This document shows positions 8,895 through 17,188 of a stretch of DNA of 64,000 nt, piece after piece (within the stretch, counting starts at the first letter, position 1; every line of letters starts with the position of its first letter). Under the pieces are notes generated by a model, which saw only the letters and a list, made by a program, of their open reading frames with translations, ran no database searches and was not told the origin of the DNA. A program made the translations under genes and the position numbers. This stretch comes from Pseudomonadota bacterium (lineage in GTDB: Bacteria > Pseudomonadota > Gammaproteobacteria > Steroidobacterales > Steroidobacteraceae): the NCBI GenBank assembly GCA_016705325.1, contig JADIYJ010000015.1:1-64000 (forward strand), read 5' to 3'.

Positions 8895-9073
8895 GGTCGG
8901 ATCCTCCACGGAAAGGTAACCGGATGGTTAACAGGCAGCGCCGGATCTTATCAGGACAGGCTGCAGGCCTGTCCTGCGGTTTCGCGCCGACCACGGGCCC
9001 CTGCACGCTTCGCATCCTGCTGCCCACTGCGTAACATACGCGACCTTGCCCCACCGGCCTTCGAGGTTTCGCC

Positions 9074-9631
9074 ATGTCCGGCTTGTCGTTGCGCGATCAA
9101 TTGCTGCAGGCCGGCCTGGTCAGCGAAAAGCAGGTCAAGCAGGCCGAGCAGAGCCAGAAGCGCCAGAGCTTCACCGACCGCAAGCAGGTCGGCAAGAAGG
9201 ACCGCAACTTCCGCGAAGAACAGCGCCAGGCCGAACTGCAGAAGCAGGCCGAGGCCAAGGCCGCGAAGGACGCCGCGCTCAACAGGAAGCGGGAGGAAAA
9301 AGCCCAGGCGAAGGCGCGCTGGGCGGAAATTCGCCAGCTGGTCGAGCAGAACCGGATCGCCAGGCCCGACAGCGACGACTACTTCAATTTCGTGATCAAC
9401 GGCAAGGTGGGACGAATTCCGGTCGACACGTCGCTGCGTGAGCGCATCGTCCGCGGCGAAATCGCGATCGTCCGCTGTGACGGACACTACGAACTGGTGC
9501 CGGCGGAAACGGGTCAGCGCGTCAAGGAACGCGAACCGCGCGCGGTCGTGAACACGACAGACAAACCGGAGTCGACGCCGGTCGACGACGCCTACAAGGA
9601 CTTCGTCGTTCCCGACGACCTGGTCTGGTAA
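9074..9631 (+). CDS. DUF2058 family protein
   Basis: A 185-aa soluble protein: a highly charged Lys/Arg/Gln-rich coiled coil in residues 15-90 and a compact C-terminal domain with DDYFNFVINGKVGRIPV and DDAYKDFVVPDDLVW. This matches DUF2058 (YaiL-like), often annotated as a nucleoprotein or polynucleotide-associated protein. The role is not established. The gene is convergent with DAHP synthase. Confidence 0.88.
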   Translation: MSGLSLRDQLLQAGLVSEKQVKQAEQSQKRQSFTDRKQVGKKDRNFREEQRQAELQKQAEAKAAKDAALNRKREEKAQAKARWAEIRQLVEQNRIARPDSDDYFNFVINGKVGRIPVDTSLRERIVRGEIAIVRCDGHYELVPAETGQRVKEREPRAVVNTTDKPESTPVDDAYKDFVVPDDLVW

Positions 9632-9654
9632 AGCGCGGCGCGCCCCGGTCCGGT

Positions 9655-10737
9655 TCAGGCGGCCGCCGGGCCTTTCACGAACCGTGGCGCCGAACGCAAG
9701 CGCTCGTCCAGCCCGAGCAGCAGCTTTTCAGTCGTGTCCCAGTCGACGCAGGCATCGGTCACCGAGACTCCATACTGCAGCTGGCTGCGATCGCTGCTGA
9801 GCGGCTGGCTGCCCCAGTGCAGGTTACTCTCGAGCATGAACCCCAGCAGCGAGCGATTGCCTTCGAGGATCTGGTTGGCCAGGTTTTCGGCGACGAGCGG
9901 CTGCAGGCCGGGATCCTTGTTGGAATTGCCGTGGCTGCAGTCGACGACGATGTTGGCCGGCAGTCCGGCCTTTTCGAGTTCACGCTCCGCCAGCGCCAGG
10001 CTCACCGAATCGTAGTTCGTCCGCGCGCCGCCACCGCGCAGCACGATGTGGCCGTACTTGTTGCCGCGCGTGCGGAACACGGCCGACTGGCCCTGCTGCG
10101 TGATGCCCAGGAAGTGGTGCGGGTGGCGCACCGACTGCAGCGCGTTGATCGCGACCGTCAGCGACCCGTCCGTGCCGTTCTTGAATCCCACGGGCATCGA
10201 GAGTCCGCTCGCCATTTCGCGATGCGTCTGCGATTCCGTCGTGCGCGCGCCGATCGCCGTCCACGTGATCAGCTCGGACAGGTACTGCGGCATGATCGGG
10301 TCGAGCGCTTCGGTGGCCGCCGGCACGCCGAGGTCGGCGAGGAACAGCAGCAGCTCGCGCGCCACGCGGATGCCCTTCTCGACGTGGAAGGAGTCGTCCA
10401 TGTCGGGATCGTTGATGAGGCCCTTCCAGCCCACCGTCGTCCGCGGCTTCTCGAAGTAGACGCGCATGATCAGCAGCATCGTCTGGTCGACCTTCGCGGC
10501 CAGCCCGCTCAAGCGCTGGGCGTACTCGCGCGCGGCGGCCGGATCGTGGATCGAGCACGGGCCGACGACGATGAACAATCGAGGATCGTCACGGTCGAGG
10601 ATCCTGCGAACGGCCTGGCGGCTGCGATACACGAAGTCCTCGGCCGCCTGCGTCAGGGGCAGATCGCGCTTGATCGCCTCCGGCGTGGCGAGCAGCTCGC
10701 TCGAGACGACGTTGATGTTCTGGAGTCTTTCCTGCAT
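9655..10737 (-). CDS. 3-deoxy-7-phosphoheptulonate synthase, class I (AroF/G/H)
   Basis: A 360-aa enzyme that condenses phosphoenolpyruvate and erythrose 4-phosphate, the first step of the shikimate pathway. Class I motifs are intact: VVGPCSIHD, RVYFEKPRTTVGWKG, VGFKNGTDG, RGGGARTNYD and DCSHGNSNKDP, which carry the PEP- and metal-binding residues. Which aromatic amino acid feeds back on it cannot be told safely from sequence alone, so no isozyme letter is given. It lies just downstream of the kynA remnant. Confidence 0.95.
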   Translation of the reverse strand: MQERLQNINVVSSELLATPEAIKRDLPLTQAAEDFVYRSRQAVRRILDRDDPRLFIVVGPCSIHDPAAAREYAQRLSGLAAKVDQTMLLIMRVYFEKPRTTVGWKGLINDPDMDDSFHVEKGIRVARELLLFLADLGVPAATEALDPIMPQYLSELITWTAIGARTTESQTHREMASGLSMPVGFKNGTDGSLTVAINALQSVRHPHHFLGITQQGQSAVFRTRGNKYGHIVLRGGGARTNYDSVSLALAERELEKAGLPANIVVDCSHGNSNKDPGLQPLVAENLANQILEGNRSLLGFMLESNLHWGSQPLSSDRSQLQYGVSVTDACVDWDTTEKLLLGLDERLRSAPRFVKGPAAA

Positions 10738-10791
10738 TGACGCGCGCCTGGCCGGGCCGGCATGGCCCCGAACGGCCGCATTCTACACGCG

Positions 10792-11189
10792 TCAGATCGA
10801 GGTTCGGACGCTCCACGGTTCCGGCAAGAATCTGAGTTCGAAGGCCTTGGCCAGGCAAGCGACGCAATTCGGCGGGAGTCGGCAAGCCGCGCCAGCCTCT
10901 TGAACGCCGGACCGAGGTCGTCACCGCGGATCGGTGCCATTGCCGCCTGCAGCTCGTGCACGCACAGCTTCATCCACAGCTCGGAGGCCTGGTGCATCAC
11001 GATGAACAGCATCTCGTCGTGCTGGCCGGACAGCGGCTGCTGCGCCCCGAGTACCTGGTCGAGCTGCAGGTATTCGCCATAGCTCGGCGATTCGCCGAGG
11101 TCCCAGTGAATGCGCTCGCCCGCGAGCTCGACGCCGGCCCCCAGCGAAGGCTTGCGTGATGCGCCCTGATCATCGCGCGACTCGCTCAT
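10792..11189 (-). pseudogene. kynA: Tryptophan 2,3-dioxygenase remnant with internal deletion
   Basis: The first 95 or so residues are clear tryptophan dioxygenase (YGEYLQLDQVLGAQQPL, then QHDEMLFIVMHQASELWMK with the heme-ligand His region). After FKRLAR the homology stops. In another frame, about 35 codons later, the typical extreme C terminus of the family appears (LAKAFELRFLPEPWSVRTS then TGA at 10792). About 160 internal residues are therefore missing and the ends are out of frame. The enzyme cannot be active. The ATG overlaps the stop of the YgjP-type gene (ATGA), so it was once part of that operon. Confidence 0.82.
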
Positions 11190-11959
11190 GGAAAGACCCA
11201 GGCCGGCACGTGCCGCCAGCCCTGCAGCAGTTCAACGTCGAGCGGCTTCCAGCCCGGCTCGAACGCGGCGACGAGCGACCAGAACCGTTTCGAGTGGTTC
11301 ATGTGCCGACGATGGCAGAGTTCGTGGAGCATGAGATAGCGCACGACCTCCGGGCGCTGGAACAGCAGGCAGACGTTGAGGCTGATGGTACCCCGCGTCG
11401 AGCAACTGCCCCAACGCGTGCGCTGGCGACGCACGGTCATGCGCGAATAGTCGATGCCGACCTCGGTCGCGAGCGGTCGCAGGCGATGCGAAAGTTCATG
11501 GCGCGCGAGGCGCGTGAGCCACGGCACCAGTGCCTGGCTCACGTGGCGGTCGGTGACTGCGGGGGCGTGCACACGCAGCATCGAATCGCCGACCTGCTCC
11601 GTCCGCACGCGCCGGCCTGAGACGTACTCGATGGACCACAGCTGGTCGAGCAAGCGGATTTCCACCGCCTGGGGCTGACGCTCTGCCGCCTGCGGCGCCA
11701 GCTGCAACAGCTCCTTCGAGCGGCGCTCCGCCCAGTCACGATGCCGGGCAACGAAACGCTCGACCGCGGGCAGACCCGCACCCTGCGGCACGACGACTTC
11801 GACGCGGCCGCCGGGAAAAACGCGCATCGACATGCGGCGTGCACGCCGGCTGATGCGCACGTTCCACGCCACGCCAACCTCACGGTCGGTCCACAGCGTC
11901 ATTTGCAGCGGCTGCGCGCCGGGTGAGTTCCCGGCGGCGCCACGACCCAGGCTATGCAT
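11186..11959 (-). CDS. YgjP-type zinc metallopeptidase (DUF45/M48-like)
   Basis: A 257-aa protein with the zinc motif MLHELCHRRHMNHSKRFW near residue 215 and upstream RQRTRWGSCSTRGTISLN, both diagnostic of the YgjP/DUF45 (WLM/SprT-like) family. It has no signal peptide, so it is probably cytosolic. The physiological substrate is unknown. It sits upstream of the broken kynA with a 4-bp overlap, and just downstream of an ABC transporter operon in the same direction. Confidence 0.85.
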   Translation of the reverse strand: MHSLGRGAAGNSPGAQPLQMTLWTDREVGVAWNVRISRRARRMSMRVFPGGRVEVVVPQGAGLPAVERFVARHRDWAERRSKELLQLAPQAAERQPQAVEIRLLDQLWSIEYVSGRRVRTEQVGDSMLRVHAPAVTDRHVSQALVPWLTRLARHELSHRLRPLATEVGIDYSRMTVRRQRTRWGSCSTRGTISLNVCLLFQRPEVVRYLMLHELCHRRHMNHSKRFWSLVAAFEPGWKPLDVELLQGWRHVPAWVFP

Positions 11960-11962
11960 CGG

Positions 11963-13159
11963 CTACAGTTCCCTCAGGCCGGTCGTCACCGGCATTCTCG
12001 CGGCCCGGATCCCCGGCAGCAGGCCGCCCACGATGCCGAGTATGAGCGAGTACCCGAGGCCGGTCACCAGCAGTCGCGGCGTGACGGTGAACGCGAACGT
12101 CAGCTGGCTGAAGCTGCCGAAATTCAGCGTCGTCGCCTGGTAGCCGTTCAGGCCGAAGTACACGAGCAGTCCGCCCACGACGCCGCCGAGCAATCCGAGC
12201 ACCGCCGACTCGAGCAGCACGGACGTGACCACGGGCGCCGCGCCGAAGCCGAGCGCGCGCAAGGTCGCGATCTCGCGCGTGCGCGAAGAGACCGCCGAAT
12301 ACATCGTATTCAACGCCGCGAACACCGCGCCCACGCCCATCAGCACCGCAATGGTCGTGCCGACGTACTTGATCAGGGCGAGCAGGATGCGCGACTGGTC
12401 CGAATAAAAGGCCTTTTCGCTGCGCACCGAGACATTGAGTCGCGGATCCTTTTCGAGGGCCGCGCGAACCACAGGCAATGCCTCCGCCGAAGTGAGCTGG
12501 GCGCGAATGATCTGCACGGTGTTGCCGCGCCGGTAGACCCCGCGCAGGACGACCGCGTCGGTCCAGACCTCGGATTCCGAAACACTGCCGCCCGCCTCGA
12601 AGACACCGACGACGCGCCACTTCTGCGAGCCCCATTTCACTTCGCGCCCGAGGTCGATGTTCTCGAACTGCGAGAAGGCGCCGCGACCGACGATCACTTC
12701 GTCCTGCCCGGGGCGGAACATGCGGCCGGCGACGATGCGGAACCCGTCGCGCAGTTCCGGGCCGCGTTCCCCGACGCCGCGCAGCGGCACGTTGGCGCCG
12801 GTCCCGGTGCTGCGCATCGGCAGGTCCACGATCGAATACAGCTCGCCCGAAACGATCGGGCCGCGCCCGTCACGCGCGATGCCCGGCGCAATGACGATGG
12901 CGTTGTACTGCTCGCGCCCGATGGAGCTGGAGAGTTCGTCCGGCGAGCCGCCGCGCAGGATCATCGCGACGTCGTCGCGGCCCGAGAGGTCGAGCGCCGC
13001 GCGAAAGCCCTCCCCCATCGACAGCAACGAGACCAGCACCGCCACCACGCCGCCGATGCCGATGACGGCGACCAGTGAAGTGCCGACCCTCGACGGCAGG
13101 TTGCGCAGGTTCATTGCGGTGACCGTGACCAGCTGGTTGAAGGCAGCGCGAAGACTCAT
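11963..13159 (-). CDS. MacB/FtsX-type ABC transporter permease
   Basis: A 398-aa permease: one transmembrane helix near residues 25-50, a large periplasmic domain of about 210 residues, then three helices near the C terminus, as in type VII (MacB/LolC) ABC systems. The stretch SSRTREIATLRALGFG is the typical FtsX signature. The ATG at 13159 follows the stop of the preceding permease by 7 bp; the longer open frame upstream is a shadow. It is the last gene of the four-gene export operon. Confidence 0.9.
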   Translation of the reverse strand: MSLRAAFNQLVTVTAMNLRNLPSRVGTSLVAVIGIGGVVAVLVSLLSMGEGFRAALDLSGRDDVAMILRGGSPDELSSSIGREQYNAIVIAPGIARDGRGPIVSGELYSIVDLPMRSTGTGANVPLRGVGERGPELRDGFRIVAGRMFRPGQDEVIVGRGAFSQFENIDLGREVKWGSQKWRVVGVFEAGGSVSESEVWTDAVVLRGVYRRGNTVQIIRAQLTSAEALPVVRAALEKDPRLNVSVRSEKAFYSDQSRILLALIKYVGTTIAVLMGVGAVFAALNTMYSAVSSRTREIATLRALGFGAAPVVTSVLLESAVLGLLGGVVGGLLVYFGLNGYQATTLNFGSFSQLTFAFTVTPRLLVTGLGYSLILGIVGGLLPGIRAARMPVTTGLREL

Positions 13160-13166
13160 GCCGGCT

Positions 13167-14327
13167 TCAATCCCGGCGCAGCGCTTCGACGATGCGCAGG
13201 CGCATCGCCTGCCAGGCGGGCACCGCGCCCGCGACCACGCCGAGCGCCAGCATGTACAGGACCGATTTCGCAAACGCCGCGGGCGGGACGCGAAAACCCG
13301 GCAGGTACTGGTCCAGGGTCGGCGCGAACTGCACACCGGCCCACCACGCGAGCAACATGCCAAGCAGGCCCCCGAGCGTCGTCACCAGCACCGATTCCGC
13401 CAGCACCATGCCGAGCACGCCGCCATTGCTGAAGCCCAGCGTCTTCAGCACCGCGAGTTCGTTGGTGCGCTCACGCACGGACTGCGCCATGGTGTTGGCC
13501 GTCACCAGCAGCATCGTGAAAAACACCGCGGCGACGATCGCCGACAGGATCGCCCCGATGTTGCCGATCTGGTTGACGAACGACTGCGCCATCGCGCGCT
13601 CCGACGAGGTCTTGGTCTCCGCCGGCGAATTGGCAAACATCAGGTCGATCTGCCGGCTGATCGCCTGCGCGCGGTTCACGTCGTCGATCTTGATGACGTA
13701 CCAGCCGATCAGGCCCTTGGCCTGCTGCTTCGCTTCCTCGAAGTAGTCCTGGTGCAGCACGATCTGCCGGGTGTCGCCGCCCTCGGGCAGGTCGTAGATT
13801 GCCCGCACGGTGACGTCCCAGGTATCCGAGCCATCCAGCCGGCGCCAGATGGCTGACCGCAACGGCACCTGGTCACCGACCTTCCAGCCGTAGAGGTCGG
13901 CGATGGCGCGTCCGACCAGCGCGCCCGCGCGATCGGCGAACCATGCCTGCTTCTGTTCTTCGGCAAGCTTGATCTCGGGATAGATGCGGAGGTAGGCCTC
14001 GGGATCGCTCGGAAACGTCGGGAACTGGTTGCGCTCGTCGCGGTACCACGCGCCGAACCAGGTCTGCGCCGACACGGCCACCACGCCGTCGACGGCCTTG
14101 ATGCGGCTTTCGTAGCTCGCCGGGAGCAACTGCGTAAACGAAACCTTGTGCATCGTCAGCAGGCGATCGGCACCGGCGACGTCCACGCCCGACTTCAGCG
14201 CAAACTGCATGGACGCCGCGAGCCCGTACAGCAGGAACGCGATCAGGATCGAGGCAGCCGTGAAGAACGTGCGCAATCGCTTGCGGCGCAGGCTCGACGC
14301 CAGCAACGGCAGGTACTTGCCGATCAT
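13167..14327 (-). CDS. MacB/FtsX-type ABC transporter permease
   Basis: A 386-aa paralogue of the next gene with the same topology: one N-terminal helix, a periplasmic domain, and three C-terminal helices around ERTNELAVLKTLGFSNG. Two different permeases imply a heterodimeric transporter core. The ATG overlaps the stop of the ATPase gene (14324-14327). Confidence 0.9.
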   Translation of the reverse strand: MIGKYLPLLASSLRRKRLRTFFTAASILIAFLLYGLAASMQFALKSGVDVAGADRLLTMHKVSFTQLLPASYESRIKAVDGVVAVSAQTWFGAWYRDERNQFPTFPSDPEAYLRIYPEIKLAEEQKQAWFADRAGALVGRAIADLYGWKVGDQVPLRSAIWRRLDGSDTWDVTVRAIYDLPEGGDTRQIVLHQDYFEEAKQQAKGLIGWYVIKIDDVNRAQAISRQIDLMFANSPAETKTSSERAMAQSFVNQIGNIGAILSAIVAAVFFTMLLVTANTMAQSVRERTNELAVLKTLGFSNGGVLGMVLAESVLVTTLGGLLGMLLAWWAGVQFAPTLDQYLPGFRVPPAAFAKSVLYMLALGVVAGAVPAWQAMRLRIVEALRRD

Positions 14328-15037
14328 CCCGACCCTTCGCTCAGCATGCCCTTGTCAAGGTGGATGACGCGGTGAGCGCGTTCGGCGGCATGAGGATCGT
14401 GGGTGACCATGATGATGGTCTTGCCGTACTCGCGGTTGAGCGCCTGCAGGAGGTCGAGGATCTCGTCGCCCGACTTGCGGTCGAGGTCGCCGGTCGGCTC
14501 GTCGCACAGCAGCAGCGTCGGATCGGTGACGATCGCGCGCGCGATGCCGACGCGCTGTTCCTGGCCGCCGGACAGTTCGCGCGGACGGTGCCTGGCGCGA
14601 TGCTCCAGGCCAACCAGCTTGAGTGCGGCAGCCACGCGCCGCATGCGCTGCTCGCGATCGAGGTTCGTCAGCAGCAGCGGCAACTCGACGTTGCGCTCGG
14701 CGGTGAGCACCGGCAGCAGGTTGTACATCTGGAAGATGAAACCGACGTGGTCGGCGCGCCAGCGGCCGAGCGATCCTGCCGACAGCTCGTCGACACGCAG
14801 GCCCTCGACTTCGAGCGTGCCGGAGGTCGGACGGTCGAGGCCGCCGATGAGGTTGAGCAGCGTCGACTTGCCCGAACCCGAAGGCCCCATCAGCGCGACG
14901 AAATCACCCTGCCGGATGTCGAGCGAGAGTCCGTCGAGGACACGCACGGTCTCGGCGCCGCGACGGTAGTCCTTCACCAGGTCGCGGATGCGGACAATTG
15001 ACGTTCCCGCCGCGGCCACGGCTGGCGCTGCATTCAT
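14324..15037 (-). CDS. ABC transporter ATP-binding protein, MacB/LolD type
   Basis: A 237-aa ATPase with Walker A GPSGSGKST, signature LSGGQEQR, Walker B LLLCDEPTGDLD and a switch His in MVTHDPH. It energises the two FtsX-type permeases. The LolD/MacB subgroup is indicated by the gene order and the short, single-domain form. The start overlaps the stop of the adaptor gene by 4 bp. Confidence 0.93.
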   Translation of the reverse strand: MNAAPAVAAAGTSIVRIRDLVKDYRRGAETVRVLDGLSLDIRQGDFVALMGPSGSGKSTLLNLIGGLDRPTSGTLEVEGLRVDELSAGSLGRWRADHVGFIFQMYNLLPVLTAERNVELPLLLTNLDREQRMRRVAAALKLVGLEHRARHRPRELSGGQEQRVGIARAIVTDPTLLLCDEPTGDLDRKSGDEILDLLQALNREYGKTIIMVTHDPHAAERAHRVIHLDKGMLSEGSG

Positions 15038-16260
15038 GTCGCTGCCTTCAGCTCCACGGCGGCGCCGTCACGCAGGCGCTTCGGCGCATCGACGACGATC
15101 AACTCGCCAGCCGTGAGACCGTCCATGACCGGCACCTGTCCGTCCGTCGTCGCACCGGTCTTGACAGCGCGCTTCTCGACCTTGCCGTCGCGCACCACCC
15201 AGGCATAGCTCGCCTCGCCTTCGGTGACGATCGCATTGCCGGGCACGAGCATCGCGTTCTTCGCCGCAGGCTGCGCGCCGTCCTCGAAGAAACTGACCTT
15301 GATGCCCATGTCCGGCAGGATGCGCGGATCGAGCTGGTCGAGGCCGATGCGCACGCGCACGGTCGCCTTCTGGCGGTCGGCCGTCGGCACGATGCTGATG
15401 ACGTGCGCGGGAATCCTCAGGTCAGGGTACGCGTCGAGCACGCACTCGACCTTCTGGCCCGAGCTGACGCGATTGATGTAGGACTCGTTGACATCCACTT
15501 CGACCTCGCGCGAGTCCATGTCGACGATGGTCGCCACTCCCGTGCGGGTGAAGCCGCCTCCGGCCGACATCGGCGAGACCGTCTCGCCAGGCTGCGCGTC
15601 CTTCGAAATCACGACGCCCTTGAAGGGCGCGCGGATTTCCAGGTCGGCGAGTTCCTGCCGGCTGAGACCAACCTGGGCGATGGCGACGTCGACCTCCGAG
15701 CGCGCAGCCGCCAGACGGGCGCTGAGCGCGGCCACGTCGGCCTCGGAGCTGTCCAGCACGCTCTGCGCCACCAGCTTGCGCTCGACCAGCGAGCGATTGC
15801 GCTCGCGCGTCCGGCGCGCATCGGCCAGCCGCACCTCGATTTCGCGCAGGTTGCGACGCGCAGCTTCGGCATTGCTGCTGGACACGTTGAGCTGGGCGTC
15901 GACGGTGGAGCGCTCGAGCCGCGCGAGCACCTGGCCCGCCTCGACCTCGGCGCCTTCCTCGAACAGCACTTCCGCGACCCGGCCGGTGACTTTCGAACTG
16001 ACCGTCGCCAACCGCCGCGCGACGACGTAGCCCGACGCGTTGAGCACGGCACCGCTGGCCGACGTCGGCGATTCGACCGTGACCGTCTGCACCGGCACCG
16101 CGCTGCTGAACGAGCGCCACGCCAGCACGGCCACCACCACCGCGACCGCCGCGAGCACGTACCAGAGCTTGCGGCGCGAACCGCCGCGTTGCCGGTATTC
16201 TGCCGTGCCCGGATCGCGATCGCGGCGCAGGCTCTCCAGCGCTGCCTTGTCCAGTGCCAT
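15034..16260 (-). CDS. Periplasmic adaptor (MFP/HlyD family) of an ABC efflux system
   Basis: A 408-aa protein with one N-terminal transmembrane helix (about residues 32-48), a biotinyl-lipoyl-like half motif (VTGRVAEVLFEEGAEVEAGQ), a long coiled-coil hairpin (residues 115-200), the second lipoyl half (APFKGVVISKDAQPGE) and beta-barrel domains. It is the MacA-like adaptor that should link the MacB-type core to an outer membrane TolC. No tolC is in the window. It is first in the operon adaptor-ATPase-permease-permease, all with 4-bp or near-zero spacing. Substrate unknown. Confidence 0.9.
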   Translation of the reverse strand: MALDKAALESLRRDRDPGTAEYRQRGGSRRKLWYVLAAVAVVVAVLAWRSFSSAVPVQTVTVESPTSASGAVLNASGYVVARRLATVSSKVTGRVAEVLFEEGAEVEAGQVLARLERSTVDAQLNVSSSNAEAARRNLREIEVRLADARRTRERNRSLVERKLVAQSVLDSSEADVAALSARLAAARSEVDVAIAQVGLSRQELADLEIRAPFKGVVISKDAQPGETVSPMSAGGGFTRTGVATIVDMDSREVEVDVNESYINRVSSGQKVECVLDAYPDLRIPAHVISIVPTADRQKATVRVRIGLDQLDPRILPDMGIKVSFFEDGAQPAAKNAMLVPGNAIVTEGEASYAWVVRDGKVEKRAVKTGATTDGQVPVMDGLTAGELIVVDAPKRLRDGAAVELKAAT

Positions 16261-16311
16261 GCGTACTCGCTAGTCTGTGGAAGCGGCGCAATCTAACACA
16301 GCCAACCCTGC

Positions 16312-17128
16312 ATGCCTCCGGCCCCCACCCTGGTCGACATCGGCCTCAATCTCACCCACGACAGCTTCGACCACGACCGTGCCGAGGTCGTGGCTGCCGC
16401 GGTGACTTCCGGCGTGCGCCACATGGTGATCACGGGCAGCACCCTCGACAGCACCCGTCGTGCCATCGATCTCGTGCGGATCGATCCGGCCGGTGTTTCG
16501 GGCGACCGCTGGCGTCCATCCCCACCATGCGAGCGAACTCCGCACCGATGACCTGCCACGCCTGCGCGAGTTGCTCGCGGCGCCGGAGGTCGGCGCGGCC
16601 GGTGAGTGCGGCCTCGACTACTTCCGCAACTTCTCCCCGCACGCAGACCAGGAGCGCGCCTTCCGCTGGCAGCTGGAGCTGGCGGTGGAGAGCGGCAAAC
16701 CGGTCTTCCTGCACCAGCGCGACGGTCACGACGCCTTGGTCGCCATTCTCAAGGACTACCTGCCCCGGCTCGCGGGTGGCGTGGCGCACTGCTTCACGGG
16801 CGACGGACGTGAGCTGCATGACTACCTCGAACTGGGGCTTTCGATCGGCATCACCGGCTGGATCTGCGATGAGCGCAGGGGCCAGCACCTGCGCGAACTG
16901 GTGCGCGAAATCCCGCTCGACCGGCTGCTGGTGGAGACCGACGCCCCGTACCTGCTGCCACGCGACCTGCAGCCCCGGCCCGCGCATCGCCGCAACGAAC
17001 CCAAGTTCCTGCCGCACGTGGTCAAGGTGATTGCCGGCTGCCGCGGCGAAGACTTTCCGACCGTGGCCGCAGCGACGACCCACAATGCGCTAAAGTTCTT
17101 CGGCTTCCCGGACGCCGCTGCCAGGTAA
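16312..17128 (+). pseudogene. tatD: TatD-type 3'-5' DNase, frameshifted
   Basis: The first 65 or so codons (DIGLNLTHDSFDHDR, HMVITGSTLDSTRRA) match TatD. At about 16495-16505 the homology moves to another frame and continues through TAGVHPHHASEL, GECGLDYFRNF, HCFTGDG, GITGWICDERRG and ETDAPYLLPRDL to the normal C terminus. Removing one G from the GGG at 16500-16502 restores the full reading frame of about 271 aa. It is either a recent loss-of-function mutation or an assembly indel. TatD is a metal-dependent exonuclease with a proposed role in DNA repair and oxidative stress. Confidence 0.85.
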
Positions 17129-17146
17129 ACGAAGCGCCTGCCTCTG

Positions 17147-17180
17147 ATCACTAATCACTAATCACTAATCACTAATCACT
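17147..17180. repeat. Heptanucleotide tandem repeat (ATCACTA)x4.9
   Basis: Four perfect copies of ATCACTA plus a partial fifth fill the gap between tatD and the M20 peptidase, ending 8 bp before the ATG. They occupy the place where a ribosome binding site would be expected. Copy-number change would alter promoter/RBS spacing, so it is a candidate contingency locus. Confidence 0.9.
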
Positions 17181-17188
17181 TGTTTAAT

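Noticed and set aside
11954..13078. 374-aa plus-strand open frame over the ABC permease
   Set aside because: Antisense shadow with no recognisable motif; the permease on the other strand is complete.
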